From Allobosea sp. Root483D1 (GTDB lineage: Bacteria; Pseudomonadota; Alphaproteobacteria; Rhizobiales; Beijerinckiaceae): DNA of 53,369 bases. Of this stretch, positions 7,866-16,506 are shown piece by piece (the first letter of the stretch is position 1; each line of letters opens with the position of its first letter). Position numbers and translations under genes: made by a program. The notes beneath the pieces were generated by a model, which searched no databases, was not told where the DNA came from, and saw only the letters and a program-made list of their open reading frames with translations. The DNA is taken from assembly GCF_001429505.1 (NCBI RefSeq), contig NZ_LMJW01000017.1, positions 352 through 53,720 of the forward strand, read 5' to 3'.

Positions 7866-8990
7866 ATGTCAGCTCCGAAGCAAAACCATCGCGAGGACGT
7901 CGCCGGGCGTGCGAACGTCGAGGATACGCCAGAGCTGCTGGCCTATTACGAGGAGCTGGAGGCGCTCGAAGCGGGCGCGCTCTGGACCGTGGCCAACAAG
8001 ATCGAGCCCTGGGCGCCGAAATCGGCCTCCGTCCCCGTGCTCTGGCGCTATCGCGACCTGCGCGAGCATGTCCTGCGCTCGGTCGAGCTGGTGACGCCCG
8101 AAAAGGCCGGTCGCCGCGTGATCTACCTGAACAATCCCGGTCGCCGGGATGTCTCCGCCGCGGTGGGCTGGCTCTATTCCGGCCTGCAGGTCATGCATCC
8201 CGGCGAGACGGCGTCCGCTCACGCCCACAGTGCTTCGGCGCTGCGCTTCATCATGGAGGGCTCGGGCGCCTACACGATCGTCGACGGCCACAAGATGACG
8301 CTCGGAGCCAACGACTTCGTGCTGACGCCGAACGGCACCTGGCACGAGCATGGCGTCTCGTCGGATGGCTCGACCTGCATCTGGCAGGACGGTCTCGACA
8401 TCCCGCTGGTCAACACGCTGGAAGCAAATTTCTACGCGGTCCATTCCGACCTGCGCCAGGCGGTCGGCTATCCCGTCGACGACATGACAGGGGCCTGGGG
8501 CAATCCCGGCCTGCGACCGGCCGGCCATGACTGGGGCAAGCCCTACTCGCCGCTGCTGAAATACGAATGGGCGCCGACCTACGAGGCGCTGACGCGCTTT
8601 TCCAAGGTGACGGACGGATCAAGCTTCGACGGCGTGCTGATGAACTACGTCAATCCGGTCACCGGCGGACCGGTGATGCAGACCATCGGCGCCTCGATGC
8701 AGATGCTGCGTCCGGGCGAGAAGACCAAGGCGCATCGCCACACCGGCAGCTTCATCTACCAGGTCGCCAAGGGCAGCGGTCACTCGGTGATCGATGGCAA
8801 GCGCTTCGATTGGCAGGAGCGCGACATCTTCTGCGTGCCGTCATGGGCCTGGCACGAACACGCCAACGCCTCGGACAGCGACGATGCCTGCCTCTTCGCC
8901 TTCAACGACATGCCGGTGATGAACTCGCTCGGGCTCTACCGCGAGGAAGCGTTTGGCGACAATGGCGGCCACCAGCCGCTCGCACTCTGA
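7866..8990 (+). CDS. bicupin ring-cleaving dioxygenase, gentisate/salicylate 1,2-dioxygenase family
   Basis: This 374-residue Fe(II) enzyme cleaves hydroxylated benzoates between the carboxyl- and hydroxyl-bearing carbons. The first cupin holds the iron ligands His119, His121 (AHAH) and His160 (WHEH). The C-terminal cupin also keeps HRH and WHEH motifs. Arg83, Arg127 and His162 are at the positions described for the Pseudaminobacter salicylate 1,2-dioxygenase, where iron is bound by His119, His121 and His160. Position 106 is Gly, as recalled for that salicylate-cleaving enzyme, instead of the Ala of conventional gentisate dioxygenases. It is therefore either gentisate or salicylate 1,2-dioxygenase. 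It is the first gene of a ten-gene operon with its own ABC importer, under a divergent GntR regulator. A strong ribosome site supports the start. Confidence 0.88.
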   Translation: MSAPKQNHREDVAGRANVEDTPELLAYYEELEALEAGALWTVANKIEPWAPKSASVPVLWRYRDLREHVLRSVELVTPEKAGRRVIYLNNPGRRDVSAAVGWLYSGLQVMHPGETASAHAHSASALRFIMEGSGAYTIVDGHKMTLGANDFVLTPNGTWHEHGVSSDGSTCIWQDGLDIPLVNTLEANFYAVHSDLRQAVGYPVDDMTGAWGNPGLRPAGHDWGKPYSPLLKYEWAPTYEALTRFSKVTDGSSFDGVLMNYVNPVTGGPVMQTIGASMQMLRPGEKTKAHRHTGSFIYQVAKGSGHSVIDGKRFDWQERDIFCVPSWAWHEHANASDSDDACLFAFNDMPVMNSLGLYREEAFGDNGGHQPLAL

Positions 8991-9002
8991 GGGCTGCCGA
9001 TC

Positions 9003-9914
9003 ATGCGTCTCGTAACCTATCGCAGCACGATCGAAGCTGCAGCGCGCCTCGGCGTCATCGAGGGTGACCTCGTCATCGACGTCGCCACGCTCGGCGCCGG
9101 CGCCGGGCTTGCCCTGCCCTCTGCGATGCTCGATCTGATCGATCTCGGCCCGGCCGGGCAGGCATCGCTGAGCGCGCTGCTCGACCAGTGTCGTGGGCGC
9201 TGGCCCGCTCATTCGGCCTTTCCGCTCGTCAATGTCAGGCTGCTCGCGCCGATCCCGCGTCCGCGGAAGAACATTTTCGGCATCGGCCTCAATTATGTCG
9301 AGCATGTCGCGGAATCGGCCGCCACGCTCGACACGCCGAAGGACTTGCCAAAGCAGCCCGTGATCTTCTCGAAGCCGCCGACCAGCGTCATCGGCCCCGG
9401 CGAGGCGATCGAGCATAACGCCAGGATCACGCAGCAGCTCGACTGGGAGGTCGAGCTCGCGGTGGTCATGGGCCGGACCGCGCGCCGCGTCACGGAGGCC
9501 GAGGCGATGGGCTTCGTCTTCGGTTACAGCGTGATGATCGACGTCAGCGCCCGCGACAACCGCCGGGCCGGCCAGTGGATCTACTCGAAGGGCCAGGACA
9601 CCTACGCGCCCTTCGGCCCCTGCATCGTCACGGCCGACGAGATCACCGAGCCGCATGCGCTCGACCTCTGGCTGACCGTCAACGGGCAGACCAAGCAGCG
9701 CTCCAACACCCGCCACATGCTGTTCAAGATCCCGACCCTGATCGCCGACATCAGCGCCGCGATCACGCTTGAGGCCGGCGACATCATCGCCACCGGCACG
9801 CCGGACGGGGTCGGGGCTGGCCGGACGCCGCAGGAGTGGCTCTGGCCGGGCGACGTGGTCGAAGCCGGCGTCGACGGCATCGGGGAGATCCGCCACCCGG
9901 TCGTGGCGGCCTGA
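9003..9914 (+). CDS. fumarylacetoacetate hydrolase (FAH) family protein, probable ring-cleavage product hydrolase
   Basis: This 303-residue protein has an FAH C-terminal domain beginning with IFGIGLNYVEHV (about residues 92-103). The metal-binding acid motif lies in DWEVELAVVMG and the conserved end in GDIIATGTPDGVGAGR. Such enzymes cleave C-C bonds of acylpyruvates. In gentisate pathways they hydrolyse maleylpyruvate or fumarylpyruvate to maleate/fumarate and pyruvate. It follows the ring-cleaving dioxygenase by 12 bases. No glutathione-dependent maleylpyruvate isomerase is in this operon, so it either acts directly on the cis product, acts on a salicylate cleavage product, or relies on an isomerase elsewhere. 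Confidence 0.88.
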   Translation: MRLVTYRSTIEAAARLGVIEGDLVIDVATLGAGAGLALPSAMLDLIDLGPAGQASLSALLDQCRGRWPAHSAFPLVNVRLLAPIPRPRKNIFGIGLNYVEHVAESAATLDTPKDLPKQPVIFSKPPTSVIGPGEAIEHNARITQQLDWEVELAVVMGRTARRVTEAEAMGFVFGYSVMIDVSARDNRRAGQWIYSKGQDTYAPFGPCIVTADEITEPHALDLWLTVNGQTKQRSNTRHMLFKIPTLIADISAAITLEAGDIIATGTPDGVGAGRTPQEWLWPGDVVEAGVDGIGEIRHPVVAA

Positions 9915-9975
9915 CATCCAGGGATCAACGACAAAGGGCGACGGCAACGGCCGCGCCGAAACGGAGGGGAATTCG

Positions 9976-11172
9976 ATGAACAGGTCAGCATTCACACGCC
10001 GGATGATCGTCGCGAGCCTCGCATCGGCAGCGGCGCTGCCGATGACGCAGCAGGCCTTCGCCCAGACCGGGGCTAGCGCTCCGGTCACGATCGGCTTCAT
10101 CACCACGCTATCGACGCCAGCCGGCTATATCGGCGAGGACATCCGCGCTGGCTTCCAGCTCGCCTTGACCGACGGCAAGCTCGGTGGCGTACCGGTCAAC
10201 CTCGCGGTCGAAGACGACGCGCTGAAGCCGGCGAACGCCAAGCAGGCCGCCGACCGGCTGATCCAATCCGGCGTCAAGCTATTCACCGGCGTGAACTTCT
10301 CGAACGTGCTCGCTGCCGTGGTTCCCGGTGTCCTGGAATCGGGCGGCTATTATGTCAGCCTCAATCCCGGCCCCTCCTCCTTCGCCGGCGAGCGCTGCCA
10401 CCGGAACTATTTCGTCGCCTCCTACCAGAACGACGCCTTCCACGAGGCGGCCGGTCTCTCAGCCAACCGGCTCGGCTACAAGCGCGTCGCGCTTTTGGCG
10501 CCGAACTACCAGGCCGGCCGCGATGCGCTGGAGGGCTTCAAGCGCACCTTCAAGGGCGAGATCACCGGCGAGATCTACACCAAGCTCGACCAGACCGACT
10601 TCTCGGTCGAGCTCGCGCGCGTCCGCTCGCTCGCACCGGAAGCGATCTACCAGTTCCACCCCGGCGGCGCCGGCATCAATTTCGCCAAGCAATATGCCAA
10701 TGCCGGCCTGGGCAAGAGCATTCCCATGCTGATCCCGGCCTTCTCGATGGATGCGCATATGGTCGGCGCGACCGGCGATGCCGCAGACGGCATCTACGCC
10801 TCCGCGCTCTGGACGCCCGAGGCCACCAGCCCAGCCTCCAAGGCCTTCGTCGAGGCCTTCCGCAAGGCCTATTCGCGGACACCGACCATGTATGCCCAGC
10901 AGGCCTATGATACGGCCAACCTGATCGGCAGCGCCCTCAAGGCGGTGAACGGCGACATCGGCAAGCAGGACGAGTTCCGCAAGGCGCTGCTGGCGGCGCA
11001 ATTCACCGCGGTGCGCGGCAAGTTCTCATTCGGGCCCAACCAGCACCCGGTGCAGGACTACTACCTGACGAAGTTCGAGAAGCGTCCGTCCGGCGAAATC
11101 GTGCAGACGATCGTCCGCAAGATCGCCGAGGACTACGGCGACGCTTACGCTGCCCAGTGCAAGCTCAACTGA
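9976..11172 (+). CDS. HAAT-type ABC transporter periplasmic substrate-binding protein
   Basis: This 398-residue type I periplasmic binding protein (Peripla_BP_6, LivJ-like) has an export signal, MNRSAFTRRMIVASLASAAA, ending near the AFAQ cleavage site. The twin Arg hints at Tat export, but Sec is possible. Mature features include VTIGFITTLSTPAGYIG and RLIQSGVKLFTGVNFSNV. It should capture the substrate of the neighbouring Liv-type importer. Encoded inside an aromatic catabolic operon, its ligand is more likely an aromatic acid or nitrile-derived acid than a branched-chain amino acid, as known for related binding proteins in Rhizobiales. A strong GGAGGGGA site at 9963-9970 sets the start at 9976, not at upstream codons. 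Confidence 0.9.
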   Translation: MNRSAFTRRMIVASLASAAALPMTQQAFAQTGASAPVTIGFITTLSTPAGYIGEDIRAGFQLALTDGKLGGVPVNLAVEDDALKPANAKQAADRLIQSGVKLFTGVNFSNVLAAVVPGVLESGGYYVSLNPGPSSFAGERCHRNYFVASYQNDAFHEAAGLSANRLGYKRVALLAPNYQAGRDALEGFKRTFKGEITGEIYTKLDQTDFSVELARVRSLAPEAIYQFHPGGAGINFAKQYANAGLGKSIPMLIPAFSMDAHMVGATGDAADGIYASALWTPEATSPASKAFVEAFRKAYSRTPTMYAQQAYDTANLIGSALKAVNGDIGKQDEFRKALLAAQFTAVRGKFSFGPNQHPVQDYYLTKFEKRPSGEIVQTIVRKIAEDYGDAYAAQCKLN

Positions 11173-11228
11173 GCCCTGAAAAATCGACCGGCACGTTTGA
11201 CGCCTGATTCACCGCGCAACAAGGGCGT

Positions 11229-12149
11229 GTGGAGATGATCCTTTTTATCGAGCAGGCGCTCAATGGCCTGCAATACGGATCGATGCTGTTTCTTCTGGCA
11301 TCGGGATTGACGCTGATCTTCGGCATCATGGGGGTGATCAATCTCACCCATGGCGCCTTCTACATGGTCGGCGCCTATTGCGCGGCGTTCGCGGTCCTCT
11401 CCACCGGCTCCTTCCTGGTCGGCATCGCCGCCGCCTTGATCGGTGCCGGGCTCTATGCGGTGCTTGTCGAGGTCGCGGTGGTGCAATGGCTGTATCGCCG
11501 CGACCATCTCTACCAGGTGCTGGCGACACTCGGCCTGATCCTGTTCACCAACGAAGCGGTGAGCATGATCTTCGGGCGCCGTCCGCCGCTGATGGACATC
11601 CCGCCCTTGCTGCAGGGTTCGGTTCCGCTGCTTCCGGGCCTTGATTACCCGCTGATGCGCATCGCCCTCATCGTGACCGGGGGGCTGGTCGCGATCGGCC
11701 TGTGGGCACTGGTCAACCACACCCGCGTCGGCATGCTGATCCGGGCCGGCGCCGACGACCGCGAGATGGTCGATGCGCTGGGCGTCGACATCCGCCGGCT
11801 CTATACGCTGGTCTTCGGCCTGGGCGGCGCGCTGTGCGGGCTGGCCGGGGTCATGGCGGCACCGCTGCTGGCCATCGAGATCGGCATGGGCGAGCGGGTG
11901 CTGATCACCACCTTCGTCGTCATCGTCGTCGGTGGCGTCGGTTCGGTTCGCGGCGCGCTGGTCGGGGCGCTGCTCGTCGGCATGGTCGACAGCCTGGGAC
12001 GAGCCTACATCCCGCAGCTCCTGCTCTTGTCGCTGCCCGCCACGACCGCCGACACGCTCGGCGCCGGGCTGGTGTCGGCCAGCATCTACCTGCTGATGGC
12101 GATCGTCCTGCTCGTCCGGCCGAACGGCCTGCTGCCGGCCAGGGGATGA
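11229..12149 (+). CDS. livH: HAAT ABC transporter permease, LivH type
   Basis: This 306-residue inner-membrane permease has many hydrophobic helices. The LivH signatures are GLTLIFGIMGVINLTHGAFYMVGAY near the N-terminus and VVGGVGSVRGALVGALLVG near residues 235-253. It forms the channel with the LivM-type subunit encoded next. Translation can start at GTG 11229 or ATG 11235; GGAG lies within that stretch, and the two differ by two residues. The gene lies 56 bases after the binding-protein gene and overlaps the LivM start by four bases (ATGA). Confidence 0.92.
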   Translation: MEMILFIEQALNGLQYGSMLFLLASGLTLIFGIMGVINLTHGAFYMVGAYCAAFAVLSTGSFLVGIAAALIGAGLYAVLVEVAVVQWLYRRDHLYQVLATLGLILFTNEAVSMIFGRRPPLMDIPPLLQGSVPLLPGLDYPLMRIALIVTGGLVAIGLWALVNHTRVGMLIRAGADDREMVDALGVDIRRLYTLVFGLGGALCGLAGVMAAPLLAIEIGMGERVLITTFVVIVVGGVGSVRGALVGALLVGMVDSLGRAYIPQLLLLSLPATTADTLGAGLVSASIYLLMAIVLLVRPNGLLPARG

Positions 12150-13129
12150 GCGCGATGATGACCTCCCGTCTCCGCCTGGCCGTTGTCGCCGGCGGACTCT
12201 TCCTCCTGCTGGCGGCGCCCTTTCTCGCGCAACCGACCGGCTCGGCCGGGCTGCTCGGCCTCGCCAACCGCATTGCCATCTACGCCATCGCCGCCGTCAG
12301 CCTCGACCTCATCCTGGGCTATGGCGCGCTGGTCAGCTTCGGGCACGCCATGTTCTTCGGGCTCGGCGGCTACGCCGTCGGCATCGTCGCCTTCCACACC
12401 GGCTCGGGCGAGCCGCTCCTCGGCTGGTCGGGCTCGAATGCGGCGCTGATCGTCTGGCCGCTGGCGCTGGTGGCCTGCGCGCTTTTGGCCGCCATCGTCG
12501 GGACGCTCTCGCTGAAGACCAGCGGCGTCCAGTTCATCATGATCACGCTGGCCTTCGCACAGATGGTCTTCTTCGTGCTGGTCTCGCTGCAGAGCTATGG
12601 CGGCGATGACGGCCTGCTGCTCGACCGGCGCAACACGCTGCCCTTCATCGATCTCTCGCGGCCGACGACCTTCTACTATGTCTGCATCGCGCTGCTGATC
12701 GGCTGGACGGCCTTCTGCGCCAGGATCGTGAACTCGCGCTTCGGCCTCGTCCTCCAGGCGCTGCGGCAAAGCGAGCGACGCTCGATCAACCTCGGCGTCG
12801 ATCCGTTCCCGTTCCGGCTAACCGCCTTCGTCATCTCCGCAATCGGGACCGGCCTCGCCGGCGTACTCTGGGCCAATTACGCCCGCTTCGTCTCGCCCGA
12901 CATGGCCGCATGGAGCAAGTCGGGCGAGTTCATCGCCATCGTCGTGCTCGGCGGGCTCGGCACGCTGCTCGGCCCGATTGCCGGAGCCGCCGTCTTCATC
13001 GCGCTCGAACAGATCCTCTCGATCTGGACCGAGCACTGGATGATCGTGATGGGACCGATCCTGACGCTGGTGGCGCTGTTCGGTCGCCGAGGCCTCGCCG
13101 GGCGCCTGTTCGGAGAGCGCAATGGCTGA
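12146..13129 (+). CDS. livM: HAAT ABC transporter permease, LivM type
   Basis: This 327-residue membrane permease partner of LivH has the LivM signature YGALVSFGHAMFFGLGGY (about residues 55-72), which precedes the core helices. Near residues 230-245 there is the conserved segment FVISAIGTGLAGVLWANYARFVSP, and further on VLGGLGTLLGPIAGA. The start ATG overlaps the LivH stop (ATGA), and the end overlaps the LivG start by eight bases, so expression is coupled. A second in-frame ATG pair at 12155 is possible. Confidence 0.92.
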   Translation: MSAMMTSRLRLAVVAGGLFLLLAAPFLAQPTGSAGLLGLANRIAIYAIAAVSLDLILGYGALVSFGHAMFFGLGGYAVGIVAFHTGSGEPLLGWSGSNAALIVWPLALVACALLAAIVGTLSLKTSGVQFIMITLAFAQMVFFVLVSLQSYGGDDGLLLDRRNTLPFIDLSRPTTFYYVCIALLIGWTAFCARIVNSRFGLVLQALRQSERRSINLGVDPFPFRLTAFVISAIGTGLAGVLWANYARFVSPDMAAWSKSGEFIAIVVLGGLGTLLGPIAGAAVFIALEQILSIWTEHWMIVMGPILTLVALFGRRGLAGRLFGERNG

Positions 13130-13898
13130 ATGGTCCGCTCAGCAGCAGGCGCCCATCCTGGCGATCGACGGCCTGCGCAAGGCCTTCGGAGCCCTGGTCG
13201 CGACCGACGACGTCACGCTCGATATTCGCGCCGGCGAACTCCACGCGCTGATCGGCCCGAACGGCGCCGGAAAATCGACGCTGATCACCCAGATCTGCGG
13301 GGAATTGAAGCCGGATGCCGGGCGCATCCTGTTCGACGGGCGCGACGTCACGCGGTTGCGTCCCCATCTGCGCTCGCGGCTCGGGCTCGGGCGGACCTTT
13401 CAGATCACCCAGCTCTGCCCGGACTTCAGCGCGATCGAGAACGTGCTGCTGTCGATCGAGACCCGCGGCGGCGGCTCGTTCGACATGGTCTCGAACCCGC
13501 GCGGCAATGCCGGCGCCATCGCCAGCGCGCGGGAACGGCTCGCCGAAGTCGGCCTCGGCGATCTCGCCGCCAGGCGGGCGGAAACGCTCGCCCATGGCCA
13601 GCGCCGGCAGCTCGAGATCGCGGTTGCGCTCGCACGCGAGCCGAGGCTGCTCCTGCTCGACGAGCCGATGGCCGGGCTCGGGCCGGAGGAAACGGCGGCG
13701 ATGACCCGGCTGCTCGACGGGCTGAAGCGGCGCTACGCCATCCTTCTGGTCGAGCACGACATGGCCGCCGTGTTCGCGCTGGCCGACCGCGTCAGCGTGC
13801 TGGTCTATGGGCGCCTCATCTTCACCGGCACGGTGGCGGAGGTGCGCAGCGACCCGCAAGTCCGCGCCGCCTATCTCGGGGGAGAGCCGGCATGCTGA
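13122..13898 (+). CDS. livG: HAAT ABC transporter ATP-binding protein, LivG type
   Basis: This 258-residue ATPase energises the importer with its LivF-type partner. Walker A is GPNGAGKS near 45-52. The signature region is the LivG variant LAHGQRRQLEIAVAL, and Walker B is LLLLDEPMAGLGPEE. The switch His follows in LLVEHDMAAVFALADR, and the C-terminus ends AAYLGGEPAC as usual for the family. It overlaps LivM by eight bases and LivF by seven bases. A GGAGAGC ribosome site precedes the ATG. Confidence 0.93.
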   Translation: MAEWSAQQQAPILAIDGLRKAFGALVATDDVTLDIRAGELHALIGPNGAGKSTLITQICGELKPDAGRILFDGRDVTRLRPHLRSRLGLGRTFQITQLCPDFSAIENVLLSIETRGGGSFDMVSNPRGNAGAIASARERLAEVGLGDLAARRAETLAHGQRRQLEIAVALAREPRLLLLDEPMAGLGPEETAAMTRLLDGLKRRYAILLVEHDMAAVFALADRVSVLVYGRLIFTGTVAEVRSDPQVRAAYLGGEPAC

Positions 13899-14587
13899 GC
13901 GTACGCGACCTCGCGGCCGGCTACGGTCATGCCCGGGTCCTGTTCGGATTATCGTTCGAGGCCCGTGCCGGCGAGGTCGTCTCGCTGATCGGCCGCAACG
14001 GCATGGGCAAGACGACCACCATCCGCGCCATCATGGGGCTGACGCGGCCCACCGCCGGCGAGATCGCCTTCGACGGCCTGCCTCTGGCCGGGTTGGCGCC
14101 GAACGCCATCGCCCGCCTCGGCATCGGGCTCGTGCCGGAAGGGCGGCGGGTGTTCCCTTCGCTGACGGTGGAGGAGAATCTCATCGCCACCGCCCGCGGC
14201 GGCAGCGCCGGGCACTGGACCCTGCCGCGCGTCATCGACCTGTTCCCGCGCCTCGGCGAGCGCCGCCGCCAGTCGGCGAGGACCTTGTCGGGCGGGGAGC
14301 AGCAGATGCTGGCGGTCGGCCGGGCGCTGATGACCAATCCGCGCCTGCTCATTCTCGACGAGGCGACCGAAGGGCTCGCGCCACTGATCCGCGCCGAGAT
14401 CTGGCGCTGCCTGCAGATGCTCAAGCAGGCCGGGCAAACCATCGTCGTCGTCGACAAGAACCTGGCGGAGATGGCGTCGCTGGTCGACCGCCACCACGTC
14501 GTCGAGAAGGGGCGGATCGTCTGGGCCGGTACGCCCACCGCACTGCACGACGATCCCGATCTTGCCAGCCGCTATCTCGGTCTGTGA
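13892..14587 (+). CDS. livF: HAAT ABC transporter ATP-binding protein, LivF type
   Basis: This is a 231-residue ATPase. Walker A is GRNGMGKT (34-41), the signature is LSGGEQQML, and Walker B is LLILDEATEGLAPLIR. The C-terminus HDDPDLASRYLGL is typical for LivF. The GRNGMGKT form is common in these proteins. The start at ATG 13892 follows GGGGGAGA by a good distance and overlaps the LivG stop. One usual feature differs: the H-loop region reads IVVVDKNLAEMASLVD, where LivF proteins often have VEQN; Lys-Asn replaces Gln-Asn here. Confidence 0.92.
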   Translation: MLSVRDLAAGYGHARVLFGLSFEARAGEVVSLIGRNGMGKTTTIRAIMGLTRPTAGEIAFDGLPLAGLAPNAIARLGIGLVPEGRRVFPSLTVEENLIATARGGSAGHWTLPRVIDLFPRLGERRRQSARTLSGGEQQMLAVGRALMTNPRLLILDEATEGLAPLIRAEIWRCLQMLKQAGQTIVVVDKNLAEMASLVDRHHVVEKGRIVWAGTPTALHDDPDLASRYLGL

Positions 14588-14597
14588 GGACACCGCC

Positions 14598-15491
14598 ATG
14601 GCACAAACCGCCAGCGAACTAGTCTATCGCGGCTTCGACCGCGCTACGCTCGACCGCGAGTACAATGCCCGCGAAAGCGTCGCCTCCTTCGACGCGGAAT
14701 ATGCCAAATACGTCTCCGTCAGCGCAGAGGTGCAGAAGCACGAGCGCATCGCCGACATCGTCTATGACGAGACCAGCGGCGAGACGCTCGATCTCTACCC
14801 GGCCGAGCCGGGCGCACCGCTCTTCCTCTGGGTCCATGGCGGCTACTGGCGGGCGAGCTCGAAGGATGACAACGCTTTCGTCGTGCCGGGCCCGAAGGCG
14901 CATGGCTTTGCCGTCGCGGTAATGAACTACACGCTGGCGCCGCAGGTCTCACTCGACGAGATCATCAGACAGACGCGCACCGCTGTCGCCTTCCTTCATG
15001 CCCGCCGCGCGCAATACGGAACCGGCGGTCTTGCCGTCGGCGGCTCCTCGGCCGGCGGCCATCTCGTCGGGATGCTGCTGGCTGGCGGCTGGCAGGCCGA
15101 TTTCGGGCTGCCGGGCGATGCGATCACAGTCGGTATGGCTTTGTCGGGGTTGCACGACATCGAACCGCTGCGCTCCACCCATGTCGATGCCTGGCTCGGG
15201 CTGGATGATGCCGCCATCGCCCGCAACAGCCCGATCCGGCACATCCCCCAAAGCTCGCGTACCCGGCTGCTGACCTCGGTCGGCGGACTGGAAACCAGCG
15301 AATTCCGGCGCCAGACCGCCGACTATGCCGCGGCCTGGATGGCAGCGGGGCACGACGGCGAGGTGATCGCCATGCCGCAGCACAACCATTTCGACATCGC
15401 GCTCGACCTGGCCCGGCCCGATGGCGTGCTGGCGCCAGCGCTCGCAACGGCGATGGGCAAGTCGGCCAGACATTCTAAAAACCGCCCGTAG
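14598..15491 (+). CDS. alpha/beta hydrolase, kynurenine-formamidase-like
   Basis: This 297-residue cytoplasmic alpha/beta hydrolase has the HGGYW oxyanion motif at 80-84 and the nucleophile elbow GSSAG at 149-153 (Ser151). A C-terminal catalytic-His candidate lies in PQHNHFDIALDL. The layout matches arylformamidase/kynurenine-formamidase-like hydrolases of the hormone-sensitive-lipase type, which cleave small amides or esters. It lies 10 bases after LivF and before a nitrilase, so it may open an ester or amide precursor of the aromatic acid handled by the operon. The substrate is unknown. Confidence 0.85.
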   Translation: MAQTASELVYRGFDRATLDREYNARESVASFDAEYAKYVSVSAEVQKHERIADIVYDETSGETLDLYPAEPGAPLFLWVHGGYWRASSKDDNAFVVPGPKAHGFAVAVMNYTLAPQVSLDEIIRQTRTAVAFLHARRAQYGTGGLAVGGSSAGGHLVGMLLAGGWQADFGLPGDAITVGMALSGLHDIEPLRSTHVDAWLGLDDAAIARNSPIRHIPQSSRTRLLTSVGGLETSEFRRQTADYAAAWMAAGHDGEVIAMPQHNHFDIALDLARPDGVLAPALATAMGKSARHSKNRP

Positions 15492-15537
15492 CTAACCTGC
15501 TCACCCCTGCCCTTTCACTCCAACGAGGCGATCGGCG

Positions 15538-16506
15538 ATGTCCCGACTTCCCTTCAAGGCTGCGGTCGCGCAGGCGGCCTCCATACCGGGCGATCCGCTC
15601 GCCTCAGCCCGCAAGGCGGCCGATCTCATCGCGGAAGCCGCGGTGGCCGGGGCGCGGCTCCTGGTCTTCCCGGAGGCCTTTCTCGGCAGCTATCCCAAGG
15701 GCAACTCCTTCGGCGCGCCGGTCGGCATGCGCAAGCCGGAAGGCCGCAAGGCGTATCAGGCCTATTGGGAGCAATCGATCGCGCTCGATGGCGCCGAGGT
15801 CGAGGTCGTCGCGGAAGCGACGGCCCGGACGGGGCTCTTCGTCGTCATCGGCTGCATCAAGCGCGAGTTCGGCACGCTCTATTGCACGGTCCTGTTCTTC
15901 GACGGCGAGCGCGGCCTGGTCGGCAAACACCGCAAGCTGATGCCGACGGCGGGCGAGCGCCTGATCTGGGGCTTCGGCGACGGCTCGACCATGCCGGTGT
16001 TCGAGACGCAGTTCGGGCGCGTCGGCGCGGTGATCTGCTGGGAGAACTACATGCCTATGCTGCGCATGCACATGTTCGCGCAGGGCATCGAGATCTACTG
16101 CGCCCCGACCGCCGACGATCGTGAGACCTGGCTGCCATCGATGCGCCATATCGCGCTGGAGGGACGCTGCTTCGTCCTGACGGCCTGCCAGTACATCACC
16201 CGCGCCTCCCACCTGGACGATGACGAATGCGCGCTCGGCCATGACCCGGCGACGATCCTCATGCGCGGCGGCAGCGCGATCATCGATCCACTCGGGGCGG
16301 TGCTGGCCGGGCCGGACTTCGATGGCGAGACCGTTCTCTACGCAGAGATCGATCCCGGCGCGATCATCCGCGGCAAGTTCGATTTCGACGTCGCCGGCCA
16401 CTACGCCAGGCCCGACGTGTTCCAGCTCGCGGTCGACGATCGGCCCAAGCAGGCTGTGTCGCTCGTCAGCCTGAGCTCCGGCCGAAGGACTGAGGCCCGG
16501 GCATGA
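15538..16506 (+). CDS. nitrilase (carbon-nitrogen hydrolase family)
   Basis: This 322-residue enzyme has the complete Glu46 (FPEAFLG), Lys133 (GKHRKLMPT) and Cys167 (GAVICWENYMP) triad. The CWENYMP context is characteristic of true nitrilases, which convert nitriles to carboxylic acids plus ammonia, rather than amidases. It overlaps the flavin reductase gene by four bases. In this operon it could feed an aromatic or heteroaromatic acid to the dioxygenase or release nitrogen from the imported substrate. Substrate class (aliphatic, aryl or arylaceto) cannot be read from the sequence. Confidence 0.9.
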   Translation: MSRLPFKAAVAQAASIPGDPLASARKAADLIAEAAVAGARLLVFPEAFLGSYPKGNSFGAPVGMRKPEGRKAYQAYWEQSIALDGAEVEVVAEATARTGLFVVIGCIKREFGTLYCTVLFFDGERGLVGKHRKLMPTAGERLIWGFGDGSTMPVFETQFGRVGAVICWENYMPMLRMHMFAQGIEIYCAPTADDRETWLPSMRHIALEGRCFVLTACQYITRASHLDDDECALGHDPATILMRGGSAIIDPLGAVLAGPDFDGETVLYAEIDPGAIIRGKFDFDVAGHYARPDVFQLAVDDRPKQAVSLVSLSSGRRTEARA

